A stretch of 64,000 bases of DNA from Pseudomonas sp. CFII64 (GCF_000416235.1 NZ_ATLO01000032.1:1-64000); one strand, 5' to 3'; shown: positions 37,829 to 47,822, counted from the stretch's first letter. Translations and numbers: made by a program. The notes: generated by a model from the sequence alone, not told the origin.

Positions 37829-38718
37829 TGTACCTGACGCTGCTCAAATCCCTGAATCGCTTGAATCCACGGGCCTGGGATTTCATTCAGTTGATGCGCC
37901 TGGACAAGCCCATCGGTATTTACCTGCTGCTGTGGCCGACGCTGTGGGCATTGTGGATTGCCGGCAAAGGCGCGCCGTCGCTGGCCAATATCATCATTTT
38001 CGTGGTCGGTGTGTTCCTGATGCGCGCGGCCGGGTGCGTGATCAATGATTTCGCCGACCGCAAGGTGGACGGCCACGTCAAACGCACCGAGCAGCGACCG
38101 CTGGTCAGCGGCAAGATCAGCTCGAAAGAGGCCTTGGCGCTGTTTGCGCTGCTGGTGATCGTCAGTTTCCTGCTGGTCTTGCTGACTAATCCCACAACGA
38201 TCTGGCTGTCGTTCGGCGGCCTGGCGCTGGCGGCGTGCTATCCGTTCATGAAGCGTTACACCTATTACCCGCAAGTGGTGCTGGGCGCAGCGTTTTCCTG
38301 GGGCATGCCGATGGCGTTCACTGCGCAAACCGGCGATTTGCCCGCTGCGGCGTGGCTGCTGTATATCGCCAACCTGCTGTGGACCGTGGCGTATGACACG
38401 TATTACGCGATGGTCGACCGGGAAGACGATCTGAAAATCGGCGTGAAATCCACAGCGGTGCTGTTCGGCGATGCGGATCGGGTGATCATTCTGACCTTGC
38501 AAGGACTGGCGCTGGGCTGCCTGCTGCTGGCGGGCGGACGCTTCGAGATGGGGATTTGTTTCTATCTGGGCCTGCTGGTGGCGGCCGGGTGTTTCGCCTG
38601 GGAGTTCTGGTCGACGCGCAGTCGTGACCGACAGGCGTGCTTCAAGGCGTTTTTGCATAACCACTGGGCGGGGCTGGCGATTTTCGTCGGCATCGTCGCC
38701 GATTACGCGCTGCGCTGA
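37828..38718 (+). CDS. ubiA: 4-hydroxybenzoate octaprenyl/polyprenyltransferase
   Basis: Polytopic membrane enzyme of 296 residues that attaches the prenyl tail to 4-hydroxybenzoate. Both aspartate-rich motifs are present: NDFADRKVD near residue 73 and the later [13 protein letters not shown] near residue 190. N-terminal [20 protein letters not shown] is typical. It is coupled to ubiC. Confidence 0.96.
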   Translation: MYLTLLKSLNRLNPRAWDFIQLMRLDKPIGIYLLLWPTLWALWIAGKGAPSLANIIIFVVGVFLMRAAGCVINDFADRKVDGHVKRTEQRPLVSGKISSKEALALFALLVIVSFLLVLLTNPTTIWLSFGGLALAACYPFMKRYTYYPQVVLGAAFSWGMPMAFTAQTGDLPAAAWLLYIANLLWTVAYDTYYAMVDREDDLKIGVKSTAVLFGDADRVIILTLQGLALGCLLLAGGRFEMGICFYLGLLVAAGCFAWEFWSTRSRDRQACFKAFLHNHWAGLAIFVGIVADYALR

Positions 38719-38757
38719 CTGACAGGTTCGTGGCTGGCAGTCAGCGCCACAGCAGGC

Positions 38758-39138
38758 TTAAGGTTTGATGACGTGCCAGGCACCGCCTTTGCCATCGCCA
38801 GTCATATCACCGGCTTTCTTGTCATCTTTATAGAAGTACACCGGTTTGCCTTCGAAGGCCCATTGCATGGAGCCATCATCGCGTTTGATAACGGTCCATT
38901 TGCCCGAAGCTTTGTCCGCCGCCGTGGCGGTCAATGGCGGCCAGTTGATCGCGCACTGATCCTTGCACGCGGATTTGCCATCAGCATCCTTATCAAAGGT
39001 GTAGAGCGTCTTGCCGCTATGATCGGTCAGCATGCCGTTATCACCCATCATTCCAGGCTCGGCGGCAAACGCCAGGCCCGACGATGCCAGTGCGGCGGCA
39101 GCCAGCAGGCCCAGCAAAGTTGATGAAAATTTAGCCAT
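38758..39138 (-). CDS. Secreted-repeat protein (YxFxxD-type lipoprotein family relative)
   Basis: Exported protein of 126 residues. Signal peptide about 1-25 (LLAAAALASSGLAFA), no lipobox cysteine. Two copies of the short secreted repeat (COG4315/PF03640 type) are visible: GKTLYTFDKDADGKSAC, with CKDQCAINWPPL, and GKPVYFYKDDKKAGDMTGDG. The two cysteines in the first repeat probably form a disulfide. Function unknown; homologues are small periplasmic or surface proteins. AGAGGATTACGC precedes the ATG on the minus strand. It is divergent from phoB, but the Pho box is placed for phoB. Confidence 0.85.
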   Translation of the reverse strand: MAKFSSTLLGLLAAAALASSGLAFAAEPGMMGDNGMLTDHSGKTLYTFDKDADGKSACKDQCAINWPPLTATAADKASGKWTVIKRDDGSMQWAFEGKPVYFYKDDKKAGDMTGDGKGGAWHVIKP

Positions 39139-39228
39139 TGCGTAATCCTCTGTTGTTGTAAAAATTATTTCAGGACAGACCCGCAAGCTTAGACCTGTAA
39201 CAACGTGGCATGCTAGTCCTCTCCCAAG

Positions 39229-39250
39229 CTGTCACACGACTGCAATAATT
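39229..39250 (+). promoter_or_regulatory. Pho box upstream of phoB
   Basis: Two 11-base direct repeats, CTGTCACACGA (39229-39239) and CTGCAATAATT (39240-39250), match the PhoB half-site CTGTCAT with the correct 11-bp spacing. They lie 49 bases before the phoB start and imply autoregulation under phosphate limitation. Confidence 0.8.
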
Positions 39251-39298
39251 CCGTTATCTAATGCGCCCCAAGACAGTTAAATGACAAGAGGTTCGAGC

Positions 39299-39988
39299 AT
39301 GGTTGGCAGGAGCATTCTGATCGTTGACGACGAAGCGCCTATTCGCGAAATGATCGCCGTTGCATTGGAAATGGCCGGCTATGACTGCATGGAAGCAGAG
39401 AACTCTCAGCAAGCCCATGCAATCATTGTCGACCGCAAGCCGGACCTGATTCTGCTCGACTGGATGTTGCCCGGCACATCGGGCATCGAGCTGGCTCGCC
39501 GCCTCAAGCGTGACGAGCTGACCTGCGACATCCCGATCATCATGCTCACGGCCAAGGGCGAGGAAGACAACAAGATCCAGGGCCTGGAAGTCGGTGCCGA
39601 TGACTACATCACCAAACCCTTTTCGCCACGCGAACTGGTCGCGCGCCTCAAAGCCGTGCTGCGCCGCGCCGGTCCGACGGATGGCGAATCACCGATTGAA
39701 GTGGGCGGCCTGCTGCTTGACCCGATCAGTCATCGGGTCACCATCGACGGCAAGCCTGCGGAAATGGGCCCGACCGAATACCGTTTGCTGCAATTCTTCA
39801 TGACCCATCAGGAACGTGCTTATACGCGCGGCCAGCTGCTGGACCAGGTCTGGGGTGGCAATGTCTATGTCGAAGAACGCACCGTTGATGTTCACATTCG
39901 TCGCCTGCGCAAAGCACTCGGCGACGCCTACGAAAATCTGGTACAAACCGTGCGCGGCACGGGTTATCGGTTTTCCACCAAGAATTGA
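39299..39988 (+). CDS. phoB: Phosphate regulon response regulator PhoB
   Basis: OmpR-type regulator of 229 residues. Receiver domain with acidic pocket D10/D11, phospho-acceptor D54 in [10 protein letters not shown], and K-containing [14 protein letters not shown]-terminal winged helix follows, [20 protein letters not shown] then [14 protein letters not shown]. When phosphorylated by PhoR it binds Pho boxes such as those at phoB and pstS. ATG at 39299 is preceded by AAGAGG. Confidence 0.97.
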   Translation: MVGRSILIVDDEAPIREMIAVALEMAGYDCMEAENSQQAHAIIVDRKPDLILLDWMLPGTSGIELARRLKRDELTCDIPIIMLTAKGEEDNKIQGLEVGADDYITKPFSPRELVARLKAVLRRAGPTDGESPIEVGGLLLDPISHRVTIDGKPAEMGPTEYRLLQFFMTHQERAYTRGQLLDQVWGGNVYVEERTVDVHIRRLRKALGDAYENLVQTVRGTGYRFSTKN

Positions 39989-40051
39989 TCGCCGTTTTGT
40001 AAGCAGACAGCGCAACCATGAAGTCCGCGCCAGCCAAGGATGTGCTTTCAA

Positions 40052-41353
40052 TTGAATCAAAACTGGTATGGCACCCTGATCCGCCACATGTTGATGCTGG
40101 TCGCGGCCGCCCTTCTGGCGGGTCTGATCAGCAATCAATATGGCTGGTGCCTGGCAATCGCGCTGGGGCTTTATCTGGCCTGGACCCTCAAACAGTTATT
40201 GCGCCTGCACGACTGGCTTAGCCGTCACAAGGCCGATGAGCCGCCGCCGGATGGCTACGGTTTGTGGGGCGAAGTCTTCGACAGCATTTATCATCTGCAA
40301 CGCCGCGACCAACGGGTGCGCGGCCGGCTGCAAGCGGTGATCGACCGCGTTCAGGAATCCACGGCGGCCCTCAGGGATGCCGTGATCATGCTCGACAGCG
40401 AAGGCAATCTTGAGTGGTGGAACCGCGCCGCCGAGACCTTGCTCGGGCTCAAGACCCCGCAAGACAGCGGTCAGCCGGTCAGCAATCTGGTGCGCCATCC
40501 ACGCTTCAAGGAATATTTCGAGCAGGGCAATTACGCCGACCCGCTGGAAATCCCCTCGCCCACCAACGACCGCATGCGTATTCAGCTGTTGATCACCCGC
40601 TACGGCAACAACGAGCATTTGATGCTGGTCCGTGATGTCACGCGGATTCATCAACTGGAGCAGATGCGCAAAGACTTCGTGGCCAACGTTTCCCACGAGT
40701 TGCGCACGCCATTGACGGTGATTTTCGGCTATCTGGAAACCCTGCTCGATAACGTCGAAGAGGTGAATCCGCGCTGGGTCCGCGCCTTGCAACAAATGCA
40801 TCAACAGGGCGGCCGCATGCAAACGCTGCTCAATGATTTGCTGTTGCTGGCCAAACTTGAAGCCACTGATTACCCGTCCGACAGTCATCCCATCGAAGTC
40901 GGTATGCTGCTCAAGACCATCAAGGGCGATGCACGGGCGTTGTCGGCCAACAAGAATCAGCAGATCAGCCTGGACCTGGACAGCGATGTGCAACTCAAGG
41001 GCAGCGAAACCGAGCTGCGCAGCGCGTTCTCCAATCTGATCTTCAATGCAGTGAAATACACCCCGGCCGAGGGCAGCATCCACATTCGCTGGTGGGCCGA
41101 TGAGCAGGGCGCACATTTGAGCGTGCAGGATTCGGGAATCGGCATCGAGACCAAGCATCTGCCGCGCCTCACCGAGCGCTTCTATCGCGTGGATTCGAGC
41201 CGTGCGTCGAATACCGGCGGCACCGGGCTGGGGCTGGCTATCGTCAAACATGTGCTGCTGCGCCATCGCGGCACACTGGAAATCAACAGCGTGCCGGGCA
41301 AGGGCAGCGTTTTTATCTGCCATTTTCCGGCCATTCAGCTGATCAATCCCTGA
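40052..41353 (+). CDS. phoR: Phosphate regulon sensor histidine kinase PhoR
   Basis: Membrane kinase of about 433 residues. Two N-terminal helices (about 10-27 and 31-47) without a sizable periplasmic loop, a PAS domain (about 100-195), the phospho-acceptor H215 in VANVSHELRTP, and the ATPase domain with NAVKYTP and GTGLGLAIVKH. The start is uncertain: TTG at 40052 has AAGGA 11 bases upstream and gives the MNQNW start I expect of homologues, whereas ATG at 40040 overlaps that ribosome site. The absence of a periplasmic sensor fits signalling through PstSCAB-PhoU. It follows phoB in one operon. Confidence 0.94.
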   Translation: MNQNWYGTLIRHMLMLVAAALLAGLISNQYGWCLAIALGLYLAWTLKQLLRLHDWLSRHKADEPPPDGYGLWGEVFDSIYHLQRRDQRVRGRLQAVIDRVQESTAALRDAVIMLDSEGNLEWWNRAAETLLGLKTPQDSGQPVSNLVRHPRFKEYFEQGNYADPLEIPSPTNDRMRIQLLITRYGNNEHLMLVRDVTRIHQLEQMRKDFVANVSHELRTPLTVIFGYLETLLDNVEEVNPRWVRALQQMHQQGGRMQTLLNDLLLLAKLEATDYPSDSHPIEVGMLLKTIKGDARALSANKNQQISLDLDSDVQLKGSETELRSAFSNLIFNAVKYTPAEGSIHIRWWADEQGAHLSVQDSGIGIETKHLPRLTERFYRVDSSRASNTGGTGLGLAIVKHVLLRHRGTLEINSVPGKGSVFICHFPAIQLINP

Positions 41354-41463
41354 AGCGCGACTAGGCAAGCTGGCTTCTAGCCGCTACATTGCCGTTCTTA
41401 TGCCCTCGATCCCGATGCGGCAGCCTTCTTCTTCAGTCATAACGGAACCTGTAAACCTCCACC

Positions 41464-42804
41464 ATGGACCCTTCCCCTAGTTTTAACTTCGCTTCGCTGT
41501 TCGCCGACTTCGGCATGATTCTCTTCGCAATGGTTCTGGTCCTGCTCAACGGTTTTTTCGTTGCGGCAGAATTCGCCATGGTCAAACTTCGTTCGACCCG
41601 GGTCGAAGCCATTGCAGAAAAAAACGGCTGGCGCGGGCATATCCTGCGCACCGTTCACAGCCAGCTGGACGCTTATCTGTCGGCCTGCCAGCTCGGTATC
41701 ACCCTCGCCTCCCTGGGCCTTGGCTGGGTCGGCGAACCCGCGTTCGCGCACCTGCTGGCGCCGCTGTTGAGCGCCGTGGGCGTGGACTCGCCTGAAGTGG
41801 TCAAAGGCGTGTCGTTCTTCTCCGCCTTCTTCATCATTTCCTACCTGCACATCGTGGTCGGCGAACTGGCGCCCAAATCCTGGGCCATTCGCAAGCCTGA
41901 ACTGCTGTCGCTGTGGACCGCCGTGCCGCTGTACCTGTTTTACTGGGCGATGTACCCGGCGATCTATCTGCTCAATGCCAGCGCCAACGGTATCTTGCGC
42001 ATCGCCGGTCAGGGCGAACCCGGCCCGCATCACGAGCACAGCTACAGCCGCGAAGAATTGAAGCTGATCCTGCACTCCAGCCGTGGTCAGGACCCGAGCG
42101 ACCAAGGCATGCGTGTGCTGGCATCGGCGGTGGAAATGGGCGAGCTGGAAGTGGTCGACTGGGCCAATTCCCGTGAAGACCTGGTGACGCTGGATTGCAA
42201 CGCGCCACTCAAGGAAATCCTCGCGCTGTTTCGTCGTCACAAGTTCAGCCGGTATCCGGTCTACGACGCGGTGCGTGGCGAGTTTGTCGGCTTGCTGCAC
42301 ATCAAGGATCTGCTGCTGGAGCTGGCCGCGCTGGATCACATTCCCGAGTCGTTCAATCTGGCCGAGCTGACCCGCCCGCTGGAGCGTGTTTCCAAGCACA
42401 TGCCGCTGTCGCGCCTGCTGGAGCAGTTCCGCCAGGGCGGCGCGCACTTTGCGTTGGTGGAGGAAGCCGACGGCAAGATCATCGGTTATCTGACCATGGA
42501 AGACGTGCTGGAAGTGCTGGTCGGCGACATTCAGGACGAACACCGCAAGGTCGAGCGCGGCATTCTCGCGTATCAACCGGGCAAGCTGCTGGTACGCGGT
42601 GACACGCCACTGTTCAAGGTCGAGCGCCTGCTGGGCATCGATCTGGACCACGTGGAAGCCGAAACCCTGGCCGGCCTGATCTACGACTCGCTCAAGCGGG
42701 TACCGGAAGTCGAGGAAGTCATGGAAGTCGAAGGGCTGCGCATCATCATCAAAAAGATGAAAGGCCCGAAAATCGTCCTGGCCAAGGTGGTCAAGCTCGA
42801 TTGA
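41464..42804 (+). CDS. CNNM/CBS-domain membrane protein (HlyC/CorC family)
   Basis: Protein of 446 residues. The N-terminal CNNM (DUF21) membrane domain has four hydrophobic segments within about residues 10-180, including FVAAEFAMVKLRSTRVEAI. A CBS-domain pair follows (about 205-330, with RYPVYDAVRGEFVGLLHIKD), then the C-terminal CorC/HlyC-type domain (YQPGKLLVRGDTPLFKVERL). Members bind Mg-ATP through the CBS pair and are linked to magnesium or cobalt efflux; the real substrate here is unknown. Its last 12 codons lie inside the first unit of the tandem array that follows, and are repeated five more times downstream. Confidence 0.9.
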   Translation: MDPSPSFNFASLFADFGMILFAMVLVLLNGFFVAAEFAMVKLRSTRVEAIAEKNGWRGHILRTVHSQLDAYLSACQLGITLASLGLGWVGEPAFAHLLAPLLSAVGVDSPEVVKGVSFFSAFFIISYLHIVVGELAPKSWAIRKPELLSLWTAVPLYLFYWAMYPAIYLLNASANGILRIAGQGEPGPHHEHSYSREELKLILHSSRGQDPSDQGMRVLASAVEMGELEVVDWANSREDLVTLDCNAPLKEILALFRRHKFSRYPVYDAVRGEFVGLLHIKDLLLELAALDHIPESFNLAELTRPLERVSKHMPLSRLLEQFRQGGAHFALVEEADGKIIGYLTMEDVLEVLVGDIQDEHRKVERGILAYQPGKLLVRGDTPLFKVERLLGIDLDHVEAETLAGLIYDSLKRVPEVEEVMEVEGLRIIIKKMKGPKIVLAKVVKLD

Positions 42805-43935
42805 TCGATTGATCCGTAGGACCGGCTTCAGCCGGGAGAGCGCCCGTTGCGGCAACAAGGATGCGTCGAAGCGACCGACGCCCTCCCGGCTAAAGCCGGT
42901 CCTACGGGCCGGTGGCAGGTCCTAGACTCTAGCGCTATTCAATTCCCGCCTACCGAAAATCGTGCTGGCCAAGGTGGTCAAGCTCGATTGATCGATTGAA
43001 CCGTAGGACCGGCTTCAGCCGGGAGAGCGCCCTTTGCGGCAACGAGGATGCGTCGAAGCGACCGACGCCCTCCCGGCTAAAGCCGGTCCTACGGGCCGGT
43101 GGCAGGTCCCAGGCTCTAGCGCTATTCAATTCCCGCCTACCGAAAATCGTGCTGGCCAGGTGGTCAAGCTCGATTGATTGCCTGATCGATTGATCGATTG
43201 AACCGTAGGACCGGCTTCAGCCGGGAGAGCGCCCGTTGCGGCAGCAAGGATGCGTCGAAGCGACCGACGCCCTCCCGGCTAAAGCCGGTCCTACGGGCCG
43301 GTGGCAGGTCCTAGACTCTAGCGCTATTCAATTCCCGCCTACCGAAAATCGTGCTGGCCAGGTGGTCAAGCTCGATTGATTGCCTGATCGATTGATCGAT
43401 TGAACCGTAGGACCGGCTTCAGCCGGGAGAGCGCCCTTTGCGGCAACGAGGATGCGTCGAAGCGACCGACGCCCTCCCGGCTAAAGCCGGTCCTACGGGC
43501 CGGTGGCAGGTCCCAGGCTCTAGCGCTATTCAATTCCCGCCTACCGAAAATCGTGCTGGCCAGGTGGTCAAGCTCGATTGATTGCCTGATCGATTGATCG
43601 ATTGAACCGTAGGACCGGCTTCAGCCGGGAGAGCGCCCTTTGCGGCAACGAGGATGCGTCGAAGCGACCGACGCCCTCCCGGCTAAAGCCGGTCCTACGG
43701 GCCGGTGGCAGGTCCCAGGCTCCAGCGCTATTCAATTCCCGCCTACCGAAAATCGTGCTGGCCAAGGTGGTCAAGCTCGATTGATCGATTGAACCGTAGG
43801 ACCGGCTTCAGCCGGGAGAGCGCCCTTTGCGGCAACGAGGATGCGTCGAAGCGACCGACGCCCTCCCGGCTAAAGCCGGTCCTACGGGCCGGTGGCACGT
43901 CCCAAGCTCTAGCGCTATTCAATTCCCGCCTACCG
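42769..43935. repeat. Six-unit tandem array of REP pairs carrying both neighbouring gene ends
   Basis: Six head-to-tail units: 42769-42955 (187 bp), 42956-43142 (187), 43143-43344 (202), 43345-43546 (202), 43547-43748 (202) and 43749-43935 (187). Each unit starts with the last 36 bases of the CNNM gene and contains an inverted REP pair (CCGGCTTCAGCCGG, then CCGGCTAAAGCCGG). It ends with the last 17 bases of the convergent M23 gene. The 202-bp units carry an extra 16 bases (TGATTGCCTGATCGAT-like) and lack one A in GGCCAAGG. Units 1 and 3 share variants (GCCCGTTGCGG, CCTAGACTC), while 2, 4, 5 and 6 share others (GCCCTTTGCGG). The join between units reads ACCGAAAATCG, where the two gene ends share the trinucleotide CCG. 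The array is non-coding apart from the two real gene ends. Confidence 0.95.
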
Positions 43936-44815
43936 CAAAGTTGGGCAGGCTTTGTACGGGTTGGGCGAATTCGTAGGGGATGGATTCCAGCGCCAGGCCG
44001 ACGTTGCGCTGGATCACGAAGTGCAGGTGTGGGCCGGTGCTGTTGCCGGTATTGCCGGAGCGCGCCAGGGCGCTGCCGACCGTCACATGCTGACCTTCCT
44101 TGACGCTCACCGAGCCTTTCATCAAGTGCAGATAGACGCCCATGGTGCCGTCGTCGTGCAGGATGCGCACGAAGTTGCCTGAGGCGTTGGATCCCTTGCC
44201 GCTCTGCTCATTTTCGGTCTTGATCACGACGCCGCTGCGCGCTGCGACGATGGGCGTGCCTTCGGGCATGGCGATGTCCATGGCGTAACGCCCCTTGGCA
44301 CCGAAATGGCTGTATTTGCCGTTCGGCCCCTGGCTCAGGCGAAAGGGTCCGCCAATCCACGGCAGCGGGTAGCGGTAAGCCAGGCTCGACCGCTGGGGAT
44401 CGCCGACGATAGAGCGCAGGTTGGTCTTGTAACTCATGGCCCGACTGGCCACCTGCGGACTCAACACCAATAGCCGCTCGTTACTGCGCGGGGCGATAGT
44501 GCGCCGGATGGATTGGTCCGACACGCCGAGCACGTTCTTCACACCGGAAATTTTCAGTTCGACTTCAACTGGCGCGTACAAATCGTTGCGCACGTACAGG
44601 CTGTCCACGCCCTTTTCTTTCTTGGTGCTCAGACGCACCTGACGCTCGATGTGCTCGACCATGCGATCACGAAACTTCACCACCGAAGCGCCTGGTGTCG
44701 GCCGGTCGGTAAACGACACGACGCCGTTGGCATCGGTGAATTTATAGATGGTGACGGCCCCGGCCGATTGCGCGGCCAGCAACAGAGCACACAGGATCAG
44801 TAAGCGCTCGAGCAT
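43919..44815 (-). CDS. Exported M23-family metallopeptidase
   Basis: Protein of 298 residues: signal peptide 1-20, an N-terminal DUF4124-like stretch (IYKFTDANGVVSFTDRP, 23-39), a beta-rich middle, and a C-terminal lysostaphin-type M23 domain. Candidate zinc ligands are H170 and D180 (HFGAKGRYAMD) and the GPHLHF motif (H263, H265), with H230 in YLHL. The spacing between H170 and D180 is longer than the usual HxxxD. It probably cleaves peptidoglycan peptide cross-bridges in the periplasm. The last codons fall inside the sixth unit of the tandem array. Confidence 0.9.
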   Translation of the reverse strand: MLERLLILCALLLAAQSAGAVTIYKFTDANGVVSFTDRPTPGASVVKFRDRMVEHIERQVRLSTKKEKGVDSLYVRNDLYAPVEVELKISGVKNVLGVSDQSIRRTIAPRSNERLLVLSPQVASRAMSYKTNLRSIVGDPQRSSLAYRYPLPWIGGPFRLSQGPNGKYSHFGAKGRYAMDIAMPEGTPIVAARSGVVIKTENEQSGKGSNASGNFVRILHDDGTMGVYLHLMKGSVSVKEGQHVTVGSALARSGNTGNSTGPHLHFVIQRNVGLALESIPYEFAQPVQSLPNFAVGGN

Positions 44816-44943
44816 GGGATTCAGTCTGGGTTGTAAAGATGTTGGGCCAGACTACCAGCGATCCGTGCTGTTGAGGACTCAGCTGTTTCAATCGGTAATA
44901 GAAGGAGCGTCAAGGAAATCGCGCCAGATCAGGGTTGATGTCC

Positions 44944-45034
44944 CGTAGGCCGGATTCATCCGGGAGGGCGGTCCGTCTGACGACACAACCGCTGCGAATG
45001 TACCTGTCTGCTCCCGGCTAAAGCCGGTCCTATG
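44944..45034. repeat. REP pair
   Basis: CCGGATTCATCCGG near 44950-44963 and CTCCCGGCTAAAGCCGGTCC at 45011-45030 form an inverted REP pair between two convergent-free minus-strand genes. Same family as in the array but a variant left arm. Confidence 0.8.
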
Positions 45035-45052
45035 GGGTTGTATCAACCGCGA

Positions 45053-45946
45053 TCAACCGCCCGGCACAAAGTGCTTCTGAGCGGTGCCGCGCGCGATCAG
45101 GCGGGACACGTAATCCAGCTTTTGTGCATCCTGATCGGTAAAGCGGAAGGTCAGTTGCAGCCAGTCGCTGTCAGGTTTCTGCTCGAACGCCACGATGGCG
45201 TGCAGATAACCATTGAGACGGGCAACCTCGGCGTTTTCGCCCTGTTCCAGGTCCAGCACCGCCTGCTCCAGAATCTGCGGCAGGTTGTCGGTGCGGCGAA
45301 CGATCAGCAAGGCTTCCTTGAGGGTCAGCGCCTTGATCACACACTGCTGGATGCCGCTGGACAGACGCAACTGACCCTGCCCACGCCCGGTCGGCGCCTG
45401 TGAAGACGCTGCAGCGGCCACTGGAGGCGGCTTGGCGATGCCGGCCGAGGCCGTTGCCGCTGGCCTGATAACTTCGGCTCTGCCACCGGTGAGCGCGCTG
45501 AGCGACTCATTGATGGGCGATGCCATCCGGCTTGGCGCACTGGTCATTACTGCATCGAGCTTGCCGACCCTGGCCAGCGCCTTCTTGACCTTGGTCAGCA
45601 GCTGTTCATTGGTGAACGGCTTGCCGACGAAATCGGTAACACCTGCCTGGATCGCCTGTACGACGTTTTCCTTGTCGCCACGGCTGGTCACCATGATGAA
45701 AGGGACGGTCTTCAGATAGCCGTCCTGCTGACGGCACCAGGTCAGCAACTCAAGGCCTGACATTTCCGGCATTTCCCAGTCGCACAGAATCAGGTCGAAG
45801 CTCTCCCGAGTCAGCATGGTCTGGGCCTTGCGACCGTTGACGGCGTCTTCGGTGTGAATCCCCGGAAAATAGTTGCGTAGGCCTTTCTTAACCAGATCGC
45901 GAATGAAAGTCGCGTCATCCACAATCAATACACTGACTTTACTCAT
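45053..45946 (-). CDS. Response regulator with an uncharacterised output domain
   Basis: Protein of 297 residues. Receiver domain 1-125 with D10/D11, phospho-acceptor D56 in LILCDWEMP and K-containing VGKPFTNEQLL, CheY-like. A proline/alanine-rich linker (about 140-190) leads to a C-terminal domain of about 105 residues without a DNA-binding motif. No kinase gene adjoins. It lies between the M23 gene and phoU in the same orientation, but a terminator follows phoU so it is transcribed separately. Target and partner unknown. Confidence 0.85.
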   Translation of the reverse strand: MSKVSVLIVDDATFIRDLVKKGLRNYFPGIHTEDAVNGRKAQTMLTRESFDLILCDWEMPEMSGLELLTWCRQQDGYLKTVPFIMVTSRGDKENVVQAIQAGVTDFVGKPFTNEQLLTKVKKALARVGKLDAVMTSAPSRMASPINESLSALTGGRAEVIRPAATASAGIAKPPPVAAAASSQAPTGRGQGQLRLSSGIQQCVIKALTLKEALLIVRRTDNLPQILEQAVLDLEQGENAEVARLNGYLHAIVAFEQKPDSDWLQLTFRFTDQDAQKLDYVSRLIARGTAQKHFVPGG

Positions 45947-46111
45947 CGACGCTCCTGCGGGCGTATCCGCCATGACTGGCGAACTGCGGTGATGCTGATA
46001 CGCCCTTTATTTCGGCAAGCATAGCGCTGGCTGATGGCCAGCGGCCAAACTGTTGACGACGCCAGGACATTTAATTCGCGGGCGGCTGAAAAATTCAAAG
46101 CCTTGGAATGC

Positions 46112-46140
46112 AAAACGCCCAGCATGCTGGGCGTTTTTTT
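46112..46140. terminator. Bidirectional terminator after phoU
   Basis: Perfect stem CGCCCAGCATGCTGGGCG (46116-46133) with TTTTTTT on the plus strand and TTTT on the minus strand. On the minus strand it ends the pst-phoU operon, 12 bases beyond the phoU stop. Confidence 0.85.
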
Positions 46141-46151
46141 CGCAGGCAGTC

Positions 46152-46913
46152 TTATTTATCGTCAGGCTGGGCCGGAACATTAGGAGTTTCGGTCGATATA
46201 CCCTGCACTTCTTCTTTCATGCGCTTGAGGCCCATGTGACGCACGTCGGTGCCGCGCACCAGATAGATGACCAGTTCGGAAATGTTACGCGCATGGTCGC
46301 CGATGCGTTCCAGCGAGCGCAGCACCCAGATCACATTGAGAACCCGGGAAATGGAGCGCGGGTCTTCCATCATGTAGGTCGCCAGCTCACGCAGCGCGGT
46401 TTTGTATTCGCGGTCGATGATCTTGTCGTATTGGGCAACCGACAAGGCCAGCTCGGCGTCGAAGCGCGCGAACGAATCCAGCGCATCGCGGACCATGTTG
46501 CGGACCTGATCGCCGATGTGTCGCACTTCGACATAACCGCGCGGCGATTCGCCTTCTTCGCACAGTTGAATGGCGCGACGGGCGATCTTGGTGGCTTCGT
46601 CACCGATGCGTTCCAGGTCGATCACCGACTTGGAGATGCTGATGATCAGGCGCAAGTCAGAAGCCGCTGGCTGACGACGGGCAAGAATGCGCAGGCATTC
46701 CTCGTCGATATTGCGCTCCATCATGTTGATGCGGTCGTCGACCTCACGAACCCGCTGGGCCAGCCCCGAGTCGGCTTCGATCAAGGCGGTCACCGCATCA
46801 TTGACCTGCTTCTCGACCAATCCGCCCATTTCGAGCAAATGGCTACGCACTTCTTCGAGCTCGGCGTTGAACTGTTGTGAGATGTGATGCGTGAGGCTGT
46901 CTTTATGGATCAT
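46152..46913 (-). CDS. phoU: Phosphate signalling protein PhoU
   Basis: Protein of 253 residues made of two PhoU three-helix repeats (about 20-110 and 125-215), each with the E/D-x-x-R-I-G-D-type metal-binding motif: LERIGDEATKIARR and LERIGDHARNISE. It transmits the state of the PstSCAB transporter to PhoR and restrains phosphate uptake. It lies 75 bases after pstB. The C-terminus is extended by a short proline-rich tail. Confidence 0.96.
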   Translation of the reverse strand: MIHKDSLTHHISQQFNAELEEVRSHLLEMGGLVEKQVNDAVTALIEADSGLAQRVREVDDRINMMERNIDEECLRILARRQPAASDLRLIISISKSVIDLERIGDEATKIARRAIQLCEEGESPRGYVEVRHIGDQVRNMVRDALDSFARFDAELALSVAQYDKIIDREYKTALRELATYMMEDPRSISRVLNVIWVLRSLERIGDHARNISELVIYLVRGTDVRHMGLKRMKEEVQGISTETPNVPAQPDDK

Positions 46914-46988
46914 GCTTGGTGTCCTTGGAACGTCCGATTGAGTGCAAAAACGCAGCGGTGGTTCAGGGGCTGACGAAGCACATCTCAC

Positions 46989-47822
46989 CTAGCCATAACG
47001 ACCGGTGATGTAGTCTTCCGTCTGTTTTTTCGCCGGATTGGTGAACAACGTGTCTGTATCACCGAACTCGACGAGCTTGCCCATGTACATGAATGCGGTG
47101 TAATCCGAGACCCGCGCCGCCTGCTGCATGTTGTGGGTAACGATCACAATGGTGTATTTGGATTTCAGTTCGTAGATCAGTTCTTCGACTTTTAGCGTCG
47201 AAATCGGATCAAGCGCCGAACAGGGTTCGTCCAGCAGCAACACTTCAGGCTCGACCGCGATGGTGCGGGCGATGACCAGACGTTGCTGCTGACCACCGGA
47301 CAAGCCCAACGCGGACTCGTGCAGGCGATCCTTGACCTCGTCCCACAACGCTGCACCCTTGAGCGCCCATTCCACGGCCTCATCGAGCACGCGTTTCTTG
47401 TTGATGCCCTGAATGCGCAAGCCGTAGACCACGTTTTCGTAGATGGTCTTGGGGAACGGATTGGGCTTCTGGAACACCATGCCGACACGGCGGCGCAATT
47501 CGGCAACATCTTCGCCCTTGCGATAGATGTCATGGCCCCACAGGTTGATTTCACCCTCGACCCGGCAACCATCGACCAGATCATTCATGCGGTTGAAGGT
47601 GCGGAGCAGCGTCGACTTGCCACAACCGGACGGCCCGATGAACGCCGTGACCCGTTGCTTGGGAATATTCAGGCTGATATCGAACAGTGCCTGCTTGTTG
47701 TCATAAAACAGATTCAGACCCGGCACTTCGATGGCCACGGTCTCGTCGGCCAGATGCAGGCCTTGTCGCTTGCGGCCCAGGGTCGTCATGTTGACGCCGT
47801 GAGTCGGGTTGTCGTGCTGCAT
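46989..47822 (-). CDS. pstB: Phosphate ABC transporter ATP-binding protein PstB
   Basis: ATPase of 277 residues, normal for Pseudomonas. Walker [10 protein letters not shown] (63-71), signature LSGGQQQR, Walker [14 protein letters not shown] and the switch histidine in [11 protein letters not shown] at 47822 is chosen because homologues begin near MQHD; the longer open frame upstream lies in the 72-base gap to pstA. Confidence 0.96.
   Translation of the reverse strand: MQHDNPTHGVNMTTLGRKRQGLHLADETVAIEVPGLNLFYDNKQALFDISLNIPKQRVTAFIGPSGCGKSTLLRTFNRMNDLVDGCRVEGEINLWGHDIYRKGEDVAELRRRVGMVFQKPNPFPKTIYENVVYGLRIQGINKKRVLDEAVEWALKGAALWDEVKDRLHESALGLSGGQQQRLVIARTIAVEPEVLLLDEPCSALDPISTLKVEELIYELKSKYTIVIVTHNMQQAARVSDYTAFMYMGKLVEFGDTDTLFTNPAKKQTEDYITGRYG

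Noticed and set aside
41437..42858. 473-residue minus-strand open frame
   Set aside because: Antisense shadow of the CNNM/CBS gene.
42996..43784. Repeated small open frames starting MNRRTGFSRESALCG in the tandem array
   Set aside because: They are made by the REP sequence itself, recur once per unit, lack a ribosome site and contain copies of real gene ends out of context.
42769..43935. Array resembling a CRISPR locus
   Set aside because: Units are 187-202 bp with no short repeat/variable spacer alternation, and no cas genes are near.
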